From positions 3,204,001-3,268,000 of the forward strand of contig NZ_CP147020.1 of the NCBI RefSeq assembly GCF_037126435.1: DNA of 64,000 nucleotides, written 5' to 3'. This stretch comes from Bernardetia sp. ABR2-2B. Its GTDB lineage: Bacteria > Bacteroidota > Bacteroidia > Cytophagales > Bernardetiaceae. Numbering within the stretch: the stretch's first letter is position 1; every line of letters starts with the position of its first letter. Under the pieces are notes generated by a model. It saw nothing but the letters and a program-made list of their open reading frames with translations, was not told where the DNA came from and ran no database searches. This document shows, piece by piece, positions 7,613 to 16,435 of the stretch. Made by a program: the position numbers and the translations under genes.

Positions 7613-8464
7613 ATGAATTTTAAATTTAACTTCGCAAAAATCGCTTATTTTGCCTTTTTTATGGCATTCTCTATAGTCTTATTCTCTTGTAAAAAAGATT
7701 CTGAAACAGAACTTGAAATTGATCCAAACAAAAAAGGAAGGGTCGAAATCAAGTTTGATAATATTATGGGACAAGATGATTTTGCTCTAAATACAGACTA
7801 TACCAATGCAGTAGGAGAAACTTTCAAAGTAGATTTATTACAATATTATATCAGTAATATTATCTTAAAATCAGAAGGTGGAAATGAATATGTAGTTCCA
7901 CAAGAAGAATCCTACTTTTTGATAAAAGAAAATGATGCAGCTACACAAAAAATACAACTTTCTAATATTCCAGAAGGAAACTATAATGAAGTTACTTTTA
8001 TAGTTGGTGTAGATAGTCTTCGTAGTACAATGCTACCAGAAGATCGTACAGGCGTTTTGGATATTGGTGTAGAAGGTGCTGGACAAGAAATGTATTGGAG
8101 ATGGAACGCAGGTTATATTTTCTTCAAGATGGAAGGCAACTCGTCTGCTATCGAACCAACAGAAAATAATCCTAACGGTCGTTTTTTCTATCATATTGGA
8201 GGTTTTGGAGGCTATGAAAGCCAAACGATAAATAATATCAGAACAGTTACACTTTCTCTAGGAAGAGATGCTGCAAAGGCTAGAGAAGAAGCTATGCCAT
8301 CGGTTCATGTGGTAGTGGATATTATGAAAACGCTAGACGGAACTACGCAAATGAGTTTGAGAGAAAATCCAGTAGTAATGTTCAATCCTATTTCGTTGAA
8401 GGTTTCTGAAAATTATATGAATGCCTTTGAATATCATCACGTTCATAATGAAGGGCACGAGTAA
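7613..8464 (+). CDS. MbnP-like copper-binding lipoprotein
   Basis: 283 residues. Lipoprotein signal with LFSC26. The body matches the MbnP family: RVEIKFDN near the start, FKVDLLQYYISNI (71-83), LSNIPEGNYNEV, and MYWRWNAGY (160-168). In characterised MbnP a tryptophan in the WxW-type region is oxidised to kynurenine by the partner MbnH and helps bind copper; W162 and W164 are both present. Extra candidate ligands are M160, H194, H232 and the C-terminal HHVHNEGH (275-282). The MbnH-like gene follows 60 bp downstream. No methanobactin precursor was recognised nearby. Probably exported and lipid-anchored. Confidence 0.82.
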   Translation: MNFKFNFAKIAYFAFFMAFSIVLFSCKKDSETELEIDPNKKGRVEIKFDNIMGQDDFALNTDYTNAVGETFKVDLLQYYISNIILKSEGGNEYVVPQEESYFLIKENDAATQKIQLSNIPEGNYNEVTFIVGVDSLRSTMLPEDRTGVLDIGVEGAGQEMYWRWNAGYIFFKMEGNSSAIEPTENNPNGRFFYHIGGFGGYESQTINNIRTVTLSLGRDAAKAREEAMPSVHVVVDIMKTLDGTTQMSLRENPVVMFNPISLKVSENYMNAFEYHHVHNEGHE

Positions 8465-8473
8465 AACAGAAAT

Positions 8474-8501
8474 GTAGGGAAAAGACATGTCTTTTCCCTA
8501 C
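8474..8501 (+). terminator. Intercistronic perfect palindrome (attenuator or processing hairpin)
   Basis: GTAGGGAAAAGACA is followed immediately by its exact complement TGTCTTTTCCCTAC: 28 bp, no unpaired loop in the DNA. T-rich sequence follows but only T5. It lies between the MbnP and MbnH genes and could reduce downstream expression or stabilise the upstream message. Confidence 0.55.
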
Positions 8502-8524
8502 TAATTTTTAAAAAACAATCAATT

Positions 8525-9583
8525 ATGAAAAATCTGTCATTATTACTTCTTCTATTTATGACTTTGTTTTCTTGCCAAATAGAAGATGAAGAAAGCAATC
8601 CAAAAGAAGAGTTCGGTTTCAAAACGCCTTCTAACTTTCCAGAACCAGTTTATGATTTGAAAGAAAACCCTGTAACTCTTGAAGGTTTTGAGCTTGGTAA
8701 AAAACTATTCTATACAGGGCTTTTATCAAGAGATGGAAATATAAGTTGTGGTTCGTGTCATCAACAAACTTCTGGTTTTACGCAACATGGACACAGCCTT
8801 AGCCACGGAATAGATGATAAACTAACTATGAGAAATTCTCAACCAATTCAAAATTTAGCATGGTCTAAAAATTTCTTTTGGGATGGAGGTGTTTTTCATT
8901 TAGATTTATTTGCGCCTTTCCCTATTGCTGCTGATAATGAAATGGGTGAAACGCTGCCAAACGTTCTGCAAAAACTACGGAATACAGAAGGTGCAGAAGC
9001 TCCAAGAACGGATTATCCATTGCTTTTTGAAAAGGCTTTTGGAACAAAAGAAATTACAACGGCTAATTTTTTGAAAGCACTCTCACAGTTTCAACTCATG
9101 TGTATTTCGGCTAACTCTCGCTACGACAAACACGTTAGAAATGAAAGTACAGAAGAAAACAAACTAACTTCTCAAGAGCTAAAAGGATTGGAGCTTTTCG
9201 AACAAAACTGCTCAAATTGTCATTCTACAACGCTTTTTACAGACCAAACTTATAGAAACAATGGTTTGCCTATTGGAAATCCGAACGATACAGGACGTTT
9301 TTTGATTACACAATTAGAAGAAGACAAATTCAAATTTAAAGTGCCTAGTCTTCGAAATGTAGAAGTTACTCGTCCGTATATGCACGATGGAAGGTTTAGG
9401 GATTTAGAAACTGTTTTAGATCATTATACAGATGGAATACAAGATTCTGAAACGCTAGATGAAAGTCTAAAAGTAAATCTAAAAATCGAACTCAACGAAG
9501 AAGAGAAAGAAGCCATTATTGCTTTTTTGAAAACGCTTACTGATGAGGAGTTTTTAAGTAATCCTCTTTTATCCGAATTTTAA
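8525..9583 (+). CDS. MbnH-like di-haem cytochrome c peroxidase family lipoprotein
   Basis: 352 residues. LFSC17 lipobox, then two c-type haem motifs: C75-GSC-H79 and C229-SNC-H233, typical of bacterial di-haem peroxidases and MauG/MbnH. The RPYMHDGRF segment (284-291) fits the region near the second haem in the family. MbnH uses a bis-Fe(IV) state to convert an MbnP tryptophan to kynurenine; the adjacent MbnP-like gene makes that the favoured role, with ordinary peroxidase as the alternative. Envelope-located. Probably co-transcribed with the genes at 7613 and 9647. Confidence 0.85.
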   Translation: MKNLSLLLLLFMTLFSCQIEDEESNPKEEFGFKTPSNFPEPVYDLKENPVTLEGFELGKKLFYTGLLSRDGNISCGSCHQQTSGFTQHGHSLSHGIDDKLTMRNSQPIQNLAWSKNFFWDGGVFHLDLFAPFPIAADNEMGETLPNVLQKLRNTEGAEAPRTDYPLLFEKAFGTKEITTANFLKALSQFQLMCISANSRYDKHVRNESTEENKLTSQELKGLELFEQNCSNCHSTTLFTDQTYRNNGLPIGNPNDTGRFLITQLEEDKFKFKVPSLRNVEVTRPYMHDGRFRDLETVLDHYTDGIQDSETLDESLKVNLKIELNEEEKEAIIAFLKTLTDEEFLSNPLLSEF

Positions 9584-9596
9584 AATTTATAATGAA

Positions 9597-9625
9597 CCGT
9601 CAACGAGCCTAAAAGTGTCGTTGTG
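9597..9625 (+). repeat. Partial copy of the A-B element
   Basis: CCGTCAACGAGCCTAAAAGT followed by GTCGTTGTGG corresponds to the first half (arms A and B) of the element at 7266-7337, with substitutions. It lies between the MbnH-like and barrel genes. Confidence 0.6.
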
Positions 9626-9646
9626 GACTTTTACCAAGCTATAACT

Positions 9647-10576
9647 ATGAAAAATTTAATCGCTTTTTTGCTTTTTGCAATTTCCTTTTTATTTATTTCT
9701 GCTCCTTCAAAAGCCTGTGATTTGTGTGGTTGTGGAGCTGGAAGCTATTATTTGGGAGTAATGCCACAGTTTCAAAAAAACTTTGTTGGTTTACGTTATC
9801 GCAGTGCTTCTTTTGATTCTCATTTAGGGGGAACAGGCAATTATTCATCACTCTTCGAAACACAAGAGCGTTTTTATACTGCCGAAGTATGGGCAAGGTT
9901 TTATCCAACACCAAAGTTACAACTACTTGCTTTTTTGCCTTATCAATGGAATTTTCAAGATGAAAACAATAAAACAAAGTCGCTTAGTGGAATGGCTGAT
10001 GCCTCTGTTATTGCACAATATGAAATTTTGAACACGACAAATGACACTATTTCACAAACCTTTGAACATAATTTTTTCGTAGGAGGTGGCGTAAAGTTAC
10101 CAACAGGAAAATCTAATTTTGATGAGGAAGATGTTTTGCAAGTAGCGAATCCAAACTTTCAACTCGGTACAGGAAGCACAGATTTTTTACTTACTTCTCA
10201 ATATACAATTCGCTACAAAAAATTAGGTCTGACGGCTGACTTTTCTTATAAAATCAATACAGAAAACAGTACAGATTATCGTTTTGGAAATCGTGTAAGT
10301 AGTAATGCAACTCTTTTTTATGTCAAGCAAATAGGAAGATTTGGTTTTATGCCGACAGTAGGAACATATTATGAAAATAGTCAAAAAGACAAGCGAAAAG
10401 AAAAAACTGTTTTTGATACAGGTGGAAATCTTTTTAATGCTGTTTTGGGAACACAAATTTATACAGGGCGTTTTATGTTTGGTGTGAGTTATCATACTCC
10501 ATTAAGCCAAAATCTAGCGAATCAGAAAATTAAGGCAAATGATAGATTGATGATTCAGACGGCATTTTTGTTTTAG
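9647..10576 (+). CDS. Putative outer-membrane barrel with N-terminal CDLCGC motif
   Basis: 309 residues from ATG 9647; a GTG 24 bp upstream is in frame but would lie inside a repeat and disturb the signal peptide. Signal peptide ends near APSKA, and the mature protein begins CDLCGCG, followed by SYYLGVMPQFQKNFVGLRYR. The rest is alternating beta-strand sequence ending in an aromatic residue (IQTAFLF), typical of outer-membrane barrels. The N-terminal cysteines may bind a metal such as copper. It is the third gene of the MbnP/MbnH cluster, suggesting an outer-membrane channel or sensor for that system. Function not established. Confidence 0.7.
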   Translation: MKNLIAFLLFAISFLFISAPSKACDLCGCGAGSYYLGVMPQFQKNFVGLRYRSASFDSHLGGTGNYSSLFETQERFYTAEVWARFYPTPKLQLLAFLPYQWNFQDENNKTKSLSGMADASVIAQYEILNTTNDTISQTFEHNFFVGGGVKLPTGKSNFDEEDVLQVANPNFQLGTGSTDFLLTSQYTIRYKKLGLTADFSYKINTENSTDYRFGNRVSSNATLFYVKQIGRFGFMPTVGTYYENSQKDKRKEKTVFDTGGNLFNAVLGTQIYTGRFMFGVSYHTPLSQNLANQKIKANDRLMIQTAFLF

Positions 10577-10628
10577 GAATTTGTAAATTACAATGATATA
10601 AATTCTGTTAACTAAAGTCCAAAAAAAA

Positions 10629-11543
10629 ATGAAGTTTTTATTTCTAATTTTCTTTGTTTGTATCTGTTTACAATCAAAGGCACAAAGTTTTATGATTCCT
10701 ATTTCAGATAGTTTAGTACATAAGATAAGTGTTTCAAATACTGAAAATTATGAAGAGAATGAAAAATTGCTATCACTTTTATCAAGTGAAATTAGTGAAT
10801 ACTCTAAAAAAGAAAATGATATAGGTGGAGGAAATGTCTTGTATATTATTTACGATAATTTAGATACAGATGAAGATATTGAACTAATTGCTTTTACAGG
10901 CACTGCTTGGGAGTCTGACTTTTTTGTTTTTGATAGAATTGATAATCAATGGTTCATGATTCATAAAGGAACTAACAATCTGGCAAATGGGCAAGACACA
11001 CATTATGGAGTTAGTCCTACGAAAAATATTCCTCTAGTTTGGATGAAATACCACGATGGTGGAGGAACAGGTTTAAAAATTAATAGATATTTTTTCTACA
11101 AACTTCTAGGTAATAACTTCAAAAAAGTCTTAGAGTTGGCTGGAAAACATTCGTTAAGTTCAGGAAGTATGCTTTACCTAAACTTAGATTTGAATACAGA
11201 ATTTTACACGTATTCTTCTGGTAAAATTGAAGCTATAATTACAAGTAAGTTTTACATACCGTATCGTAAATATAGGGGTGCAAAATTAGAGTACATTACA
11301 TTATATGAAACTAACATGGCAATTAGTTTTGAGTGGAATAAAGAGAAAGAAGCATATTTTCCTGTTTTTTCTAAAGACAGCAACTTGAGTAAAAAACAAC
11401 AAAAATTTTTGCTTTTGCAAGAAGAAAATCAAAATTTGTTTTACCAACTATTTAAAGCAAAAGTACAGGAAACGAGGAAAAAATTATCAAAAGAAAAAAT
11501 AAAGATTTTAGACGAATGGATAGAAATAGTAAAGAAAAAGTAG
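10629..11543 (+). CDS. Secreted protein of unknown function
   Basis: 304 residues with a signal peptide (MKFLFLIFFVCICLQSKAQS). No family recognised. A central region (DNLDTDEDIELIAFTGTAWE; WMKYHDGGGTG) resembles extracellular proteins that process a numeric output or binding loop, but I cannot assign it. The gene lies between the true 3' end of the barrel gene and a degenerate second copy of that end at 11557, so it may be an insertion into a duplicated barrel locus. C-terminus is Lys-rich. Confidence 0.55.
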   Translation: MKFLFLIFFVCICLQSKAQSFMIPISDSLVHKISVSNTENYEENEKLLSLLSSEISEYSKKENDIGGGNVLYIIYDNLDTDEDIELIAFTGTAWESDFFVFDRIDNQWFMIHKGTNNLANGQDTHYGVSPTKNIPLVWMKYHDGGGTGLKINRYFFYKLLGNNFKKVLELAGKHSLSSGSMLYLNLDLNTEFYTYSSGKIEAIITSKFYIPYRKYRGAKLEYITLYETNMAISFEWNKEKEAYFPVFSKDSNLSKKQQKFLLLQEENQNLFYQLFKAKVQETRKKLSKEKIKILDEWIEIVKKK

Positions 11544-11556
11544 TACATCAGAAAAA

Positions 11557-11597
11557 CGATTTTTTGATTCAAACGGCTTTTTGTTTTAAAAAATTAG
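11557..11597 (+). pseudogene. Orphan 3'-end fragment of a barrel gene
   Basis: Reads N-D-F-L-I-Q-T-A-F-C-F in frame, against N-D-R-L-M-I-Q-T-A-F-L-F at the end of the barrel gene (10541-10576). The DNA also matches (GATTCAAACGGCTTTTTGTT against GATTCAGACGGCATTTTTGT). No barrel sequence precedes it. It is best read as the remnant of a duplicated barrel gene. Confidence 0.55.
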
Positions 11598-11740
11598 TTG
11601 TTGTTGAGGATACCAAACAACGGCAAATGAAAACATCAGACAACAGCAAGGATAACAGGCAGCGATAAGAAAAATAAGTTACTTTCTAAGAAAAAATGTA
11701 TTTTGAAGATAGATTATCTACTCTCAAAATAATTCAAGCC

Positions 11741-13903
11741 ATGAAAAAAATACTTTCTGTTCTTACATTTATCTCTTTATTTTGCTTTACATCTTGCTTA
11801 GATTCTGAAAATACACAAGACAATAGAATAGCAAATATGTCAGCTGAAGAGTTAGCATATAATTTTCCACATCTATTTGATGCGCCTCCTCCACAAGAGT
11901 TTGTCATTGATACAGAAAAAGATACCGTCATTTTTGGAAAGTCTGGAACGCTATTCGCCATTGAAGCAGGAACATTTACAGATGAAAGTGGAAATCCTTT
12001 AAATGGAAATCTTACACTTAATCTAAAAGAAGCCTTATCACTTTCAGAAATGTTAGAACACAAACTGACCACACAAACCACAGATGGACAGATTTTGCAA
12101 AGTGGTGGAATGTTTGAACTTACAGCCAAATCAGACAAAAAAGGAAAGATAAATATCTCAAAACCAATCTATGCAGAGATTCCAACACAACAAAAAATTG
12201 GTAATATGTCAGTTTATGAAGGAATACAAGTAAGTGAAAATGCGCCTGTTCAATGGAAAAAAGAGAAGGAATTAGAAAACTGGCTCACAGAAATTCCATT
12301 GGAAAGACTTGATTTTTTTCCTAAGAATGAAGGAAGTTTTGAGAAAGATGGAAAGCGAACTATCATCATTCCTGCTGATAAAATCAGAACGTTAGAAACC
12401 TATCATTTAGGGGACAGTATTCGTGTTATTGATATAAATGAAGAAAATTCTAGTAGCTTTCTAGAACAGAATAAAAAGAATTTTAATCAAAAAAATCAAT
12501 CAGAAAGTATATTTCGTTTTGTACAAGAAGACGCTGAAGAAAGAGGCAAACCAACGATATGTGGCATCTCAAAATATATTTTAAAAGGACTTTCAGACAG
12601 GAAATTTCAAGGAACATTTATTTCTACATACGAATTCGAAAAACGTGTTAAAGCTATGAACGAATGTTGTGGAAATGATTTGATAGCCATTTATCTTAAA
12701 AATCTAGATGAAAACTTATGGGAAGCAGACCAAAAAGCAGCCGAATATCTTACCAAAAATAAAAAATGTAGAGCTTATATTTTTGAAGAGTTTGCAGCCG
12801 AAGGAGCAACGAAAGTAAAACCAAAAGGAAAGGTAAACCGAGCATTGAAAAAATATATTGATAAACTTTTTAAAGAAAAAGAAAAAGCGTGGGCAAAATT
12901 TGAGAAAGAATATCAAACTTGGGATGTAAGAAGAGAAGAGTTACAAAAAGAAGTAACGGATAAATACGAAACAGAGCGAAAGTTTAGTGAGCGTGTATCG
13001 TATGCTTTTAGTTTGAATAGATTGGGCTGGACAAATATAGATAAGCTCATAAATTATGAAAACAGAGTAGATGTTTCTGTTGAATTGAAAGTGAAAAAAT
13101 TAAAAGTCAAAGAAGCTGCAAGAGCTTTCTTAATTTTCCCAAAAGACAAGGTAATTCTACATTTGAGTAGAAACGAAAAAGGAATATTTTATATTTGGCA
13201 AGGAAACCAAAATAACAAATCTGCTTATCTTCCAAAAGATGAAACGGTTGTATTAAAAGTTATTAGCGAAAAAGAGAATAATCTTTATACAGGAGAAATA
13301 AAAGCCACAATAAAAAGCAAAATAAAAAAGGTAATTTCTCTTGACAAAACAACAGATGAAAATATTGCTATCTATTTTAAGCAATTTGAAAATGAAATAA
13401 ATACAGCTTTTAATGAATCAGATCAATTTAACCTTCCTGTTATACAAAATATACCACCACCCCTAGTAAATGGTAATGTTCATGTTATTAGAGAAGACAA
13501 TTCTGCTAAAAAATTTGAACAGGCTTTATCAAAACACTATGAAAGCCGTCCAGTTTTAGATGATTATGCAGAATGTTGTTATGAAATGGATTTAGTAAAA
13601 GGAAAACAGCTTTTTGAAAATGAATGTAAACAATGTCATGGGTTTTATCAAAGAATAGTAGGTCCTGCACTTCTTCCAGCCATTAAAACTCAACCTTTAA
13701 AATCACTAATTAATTTTACAAAATATCCCGAAATGACAATCATGGGTAGTGATAGAGGAAATAGATATTATAACATGTATTCTGAATATGGACAAATGAT
13801 GCCAAATCATGACCACCTCAGCGATGGCGATATTCGTTCCATTTTATATTATGTAGAAAAAGAAGCTACGCAAAATCCTTATTCAGAATTAAGAAAAAAA
13901 TAA
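11741..13903 (+). CDS. Large lipoprotein with C-terminal cytochrome c domain
   Basis: 720 residues from ATG 11741; the 15 codons upstream in frame would precede a clear lipoprotein signal (FTSC lipobox) and are unlikely. Residues ~50-170 form a beta-rich module (TVIFGKSGTLFAIEAGTF, FELTAKSDKKG). The middle is helical and highly charged (about 340-400), then another beta region. The C-terminal ~100 residues are a class I cytochrome c: C629-KQC-H633, PALLPAI, and Met ligand candidates at GQMMPNH. Probably an envelope electron-transfer or sensor protein. It ends the 6.8-13.9 kb envelope cluster. Confidence 0.72.
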   Translation: MKKILSVLTFISLFCFTSCLDSENTQDNRIANMSAEELAYNFPHLFDAPPPQEFVIDTEKDTVIFGKSGTLFAIEAGTFTDESGNPLNGNLTLNLKEALSLSEMLEHKLTTQTTDGQILQSGGMFELTAKSDKKGKINISKPIYAEIPTQQKIGNMSVYEGIQVSENAPVQWKKEKELENWLTEIPLERLDFFPKNEGSFEKDGKRTIIIPADKIRTLETYHLGDSIRVIDINEENSSSFLEQNKKNFNQKNQSESIFRFVQEDAEERGKPTICGISKYILKGLSDRKFQGTFISTYEFEKRVKAMNECCGNDLIAIYLKNLDENLWEADQKAAEYLTKNKKCRAYIFEEFAAEGATKVKPKGKVNRALKKYIDKLFKEKEKAWAKFEKEYQTWDVRREELQKEVTDKYETERKFSERVSYAFSLNRLGWTNIDKLINYENRVDVSVELKVKKLKVKEAARAFLIFPKDKVILHLSRNEKGIFYIWQGNQNNKSAYLPKDETVVLKVISEKENNLYTGEIKATIKSKIKKVISLDKTTDENIAIYFKQFENEINTAFNESDQFNLPVIQNIPPPLVNGNVHVIREDNSAKKFEQALSKHYESRPVLDDYAECCYEMDLVKGKQLFENECKQCHGFYQRIVGPALLPAIKTQPLKSLINFTKYPEMTIMGSDRGNRYYNMYSEYGQMMPNHDHLSDGDIRSILYYVEKEATQNPYSELRKK

Positions 13904-13986
13904 AAACTAAATCTATTCACAGTTTTTTTAATCAATATGCCGAATACTTTAGTTTTTGGAAAATCAAACTCAAAAAAAATATAGCA

Positions 13987-14145
13987 ATGAACGATTCAAA
14001 AAACAACGATGAGGAATTTGAAAAAGAATTGATAAGAAGAGACCAACGCAATACATTTTATGTAAAACTAATCCTTTTCGGAATTAGTGGTGGTTTTGTG
14101 ATGGGAATTATTCTTTTCATCTTGATTATGATTACTTCTACATAA
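13987..14145 (+). CDS. Small single-pass membrane protein (52 aa)
   Basis: ATG to TAA, 52 codons. A charged N-terminal half (NDSKNNDEEFEKELIRRD) is followed by a 23-residue hydrophobic helix (LILFGISGGFVMGIILFILI). Located 83 bp after the cytochrome lipoprotein gene and convergent with the HAD gene. Composition and a clean membrane helix favour a real gene; function unknown. Confidence 0.5.
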   Translation: MNDSKNNDEEFEKELIRRDQRNTFYVKLILFGISGGFVMGIILFILIMITST

Positions 14146-14171
14146 ACAAAACAGCAATAGAAGAACATATT

Positions 14172-14732
14172 TTATTTGGTAAGATGAATCAAGTAAGGAA
14201 CAGCTTCGATGAGTGAAGTTGTTTCGAAGTCAATCAGAGCTTTGTTTTTTACACGCTCAAAGCTATTTTTTTCATTGATAAAACATGTTTTCATTCCTGC
14301 ATTTCTACCAAATTGCATATCAGAAATACTATCTCCAACAATAACAGAACGCTTAAAACTGATAGTACAAAAATCTTCTTTGGCATCAATCGCCATTCCG
14401 ATAGCAGGTTTTCGACGTGGAGAATTGGTTTTTGCAAGGTCAGAACAAAAATAAATGCTCTGGATTTGTGGCAATTTTTCTAACAAATGATTATGAATAA
14501 CTTCTAAGTCTTTTTCACTCATTAGTTGCTTTCCAATTCCTTGTTGGTTGGTAACTACTACAATGGTTTCGAAATGTTCGCTCAGAATTTCTAAGGCTTC
14601 TTTTGAATGTTCTAAAATATCAAATTCTTCTAAGCTTTTGACATAATCATCTTCTAGCTTACGATTCAATACTCCATCTCTATCCAAAAAAAGTGTCCAG
14701 TTATTCGCTCTTGGCTTATTATTATCATTCAT
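14172..14732 (-). CDS. HAD-IIIA phosphatase, GmhB/histidinol-phosphatase-like
   Basis: 186 residues with all HAD motifs: I at FLDRDGVLN (nucleophile D17, acid D19), II at VVTNQQGIG, III in RRKP, IV at VGDSISDMQFG. This pattern matches D-glycero-D-manno-heptose-1,7-bisphosphate phosphatase and histidinol-phosphatase. The zinc loop of GmhB, normally C-x-H...C-x-C before the RKP motif, is reduced here to FCSDLAKTNSPRRKP with one cysteine, so structural zinc is probably absent and substrate may differ. No LPS-heptose genes nearby. Confidence 0.8.
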   Translation of the reverse strand: MNDNNKPRANNWTLFLDRDGVLNRKLEDDYVKSLEEFDILEHSKEALEILSEHFETIVVVTNQQGIGKQLMSEKDLEVIHNHLLEKLPQIQSIYFCSDLAKTNSPRRKPAIGMAIDAKEDFCTISFKRSVIVGDSISDMQFGRNAGMKTCFINEKNSFERVKNKALIDFETTSLIEAVPYLIHLTK

Positions 14733-14851
14733 CTGATTGATTGTATTTATTAAAGATAAGATTAAAAAATGCAGACAACTAAAATTGCTAAAAAAACCTT
14801 TAAAAATCTAATTCTGAGCTTGAAATCTGAAATAATTTTTAATGAAAGAGT

Positions 14852-15862
14852 TCAAAAAACACCCCCTGTATGAATCAAAACAATAGTTTGCCCTTCCTCA
14901 AAGAAGTCTGTTTTAGCTAATTCATAGACAGCAAAAAATGCTTTCCCTGTATAAATAGGTTCTAGTTCAAAGTCATTTTTTTGATTAAAATCTGTGATGA
15001 AATTCATCAATCGCTCTGATTTTTTGGCGTAACCACCTTCATGAAAGTTGGTTTCAAGAATAAGATTTTTCAAGGTGTGCTTTGTTTTTTCTTCATTATT
15101 TTTATAAAAATCATTTAGTAGCTGTTCTATATCACCTTTTAAAAAACTACCTCCTTTTAGCGCAGAAACAGCTAAAACTTTAGTTTTATTCTTATTTTCA
15201 ATTTCTTGTATTCCATTCAAAATTCCTGCTGCCGTACTACCTGTTCCGATAGCTAGGGCAAAATAATCTATATTTTTATCTAATACATCTTCTTTTTGCT
15301 GTTGTTGGTGTTTTAGCGAAGCGACACCAAAAACATTTTTGACTAAATCATAAGCAATTTTAGGAATATGACTTGTTCCCTTTAAAGCAAGTGCATTCGA
15401 ACCTCCTTCTGGAATCAAATAAAAATCTCCGAATCGTTGTTTTAATTTTTCTATGAATGAAGGACTATTTTTTTCTCTATATTCACTTCTTGAAATATAA
15501 TGAAGTTGCATATTTTGTTCTTTACAAAAAGCCAAAACAGGATTCAAAGTTTGATATTCTTCTCCTCTAATGATGGCTATACTTTCCATTCCCAACTGTT
15601 TAGCCGCAAAGGCAGTAGCTCTCAAATGATTGGAATATGCACCACCAAAAGTGAGTATTTTAGTTTTGTTTTGGTTTTTAGCCTCTACTAAATTGTAATA
15701 TAATTTGTATAATTTATTTCCTCCAATATGCTGATGTTGAGCATCTAATCGAAGCACTTTTATAGTAAGCTTTTTATCATCAAAAATTTTATCCTTCCAC
15801 TCAGAAATAAAAATAGGAGAAAGAAAATGAGAAAATAAAGAAGGAAATAAGTCAGTATTCAA
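14852..15862 (-). CDS. 1-aminocyclopropane-1-carboxylate deaminase / D-cysteine desulfhydrase family
   Basis: 336 residues, fold-type II PLP enzyme. IGGNKLYKL contains the PLP lysine (K50), FGGAYSNHLRATA is the substrate/PLP phosphate loop, and AIGTGSTAAGIL the Gly-rich phosphate cup. Family members deaminate ACC or desulfhydrate D-cysteine; Bacteroidota members are usually annotated with both names and sequence alone does not decide. Cytosolic. The next gene in the same direction, the HAD phosphatase, is 119 bp downstream, so coupling is uncertain. Confidence 0.85.
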   Translation of the reverse strand: MNTDLFPSLFSHFLSPIFISEWKDKIFDDKKLTIKVLRLDAQHQHIGGNKLYKLYYNLVEAKNQNKTKILTFGGAYSNHLRATAFAAKQLGMESIAIIRGEEYQTLNPVLAFCKEQNMQLHYISRSEYREKNSPSFIEKLKQRFGDFYLIPEGGSNALALKGTSHIPKIAYDLVKNVFGVASLKHQQQQKEDVLDKNIDYFALAIGTGSTAAGILNGIQEIENKNKTKVLAVSALKGGSFLKGDIEQLLNDFYKNNEEKTKHTLKNLILETNFHEGGYAKKSERLMNFITDFNQKNDFELEPIYTGKAFFAVYELAKTDFFEEGQTIVLIHTGGVF

Positions 15863-16018
15863 AATACAAAATTGGTTAGAATTGAAAATTTATAAAACTA
15901 GCTTGAGCAAAATTAAATCAAAAATACAGGTAAAGTCATCTTTTTTATCTATTTTTAATTGTAAAGCAAAATATATTATATCTTCAAAAATACAAGATGT
16001 CAAAATCAGTTTAATTTT

Positions 16019-16435
16019 ATGATAAAAGTAATCTATCAAGGTAGTTTGCGTACGGAAGCTACGCATATCAATTCTCAAAAAACACTTATTACAGATGCTC
16101 CAAAAGATAACCATGGAAAAGGAGAGGCATTTTCTCCTACCGATTTGGTGTGTAGTTCGTTGGCTTCATGTCAGATGACAATGATGGGGATTTTGGCAGA
16201 AAGAGAAGGAATAAATTTGGAAGGGTTAGAAGCTTATGTAGAAAAAATAATGACAGATAATCCTCGCAGAATTGGACGTATCAAGATTACTTATACGTGT
16301 CCAGAAACACTTTTTTTGACTGTCAAAGAACATGAAAAACTACATCGTGCAGCAATGACTTGTCCCGTAGGACTTAGTTTGCATAGTGATATTGTGCAAG
16401 AGGTAGAGTGGGAAAGTTTACATCTAAAAACATAA
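16019..16435 (+). CDS. OsmC family protein
   Basis: 138 residues. Characteristic GEAFSPTDLVCSSLASCQ with C45/C51 and MTCPVGLSLH with C115. OsmC/Ohr proteins reduce organic hydroperoxides by two reactive cysteines; C51 and C115 are the likely pair. N-terminal IYQGSLRTEATH is the beta strand common to the family. The stop codon is immediately followed by the start of the SpoIIE phosphatase gene (no spacer), so they are probably translationally linked. Peroxidase activity is inferred from the family. Confidence 0.88.
   Translation: MIKVIYQGSLRTEATHINSQKTLITDAPKDNHGKGEAFSPTDLVCSSLASCQMTMMGILAEREGINLEGLEAYVEKIMTDNPRRIGRIKITYTCPETLFLTVKEHEKLHRAAMTCPVGLSLHSDIVQEVEWESLHLKT

Noticed and set aside
7613-9583. 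Methanobactin biosynthesis operon
   Set aside because: MbnP- and MbnH-like genes are present, but no mbnB/mbnC-like genes or precursor peptide were recognised, so only the import/maturation-like part is called.
12716-12916. Frame rich in Phe on the minus strand
   Set aside because: Shadow of the Lys-rich helix (AAA/AAG codons) of the cytochrome lipoprotein.
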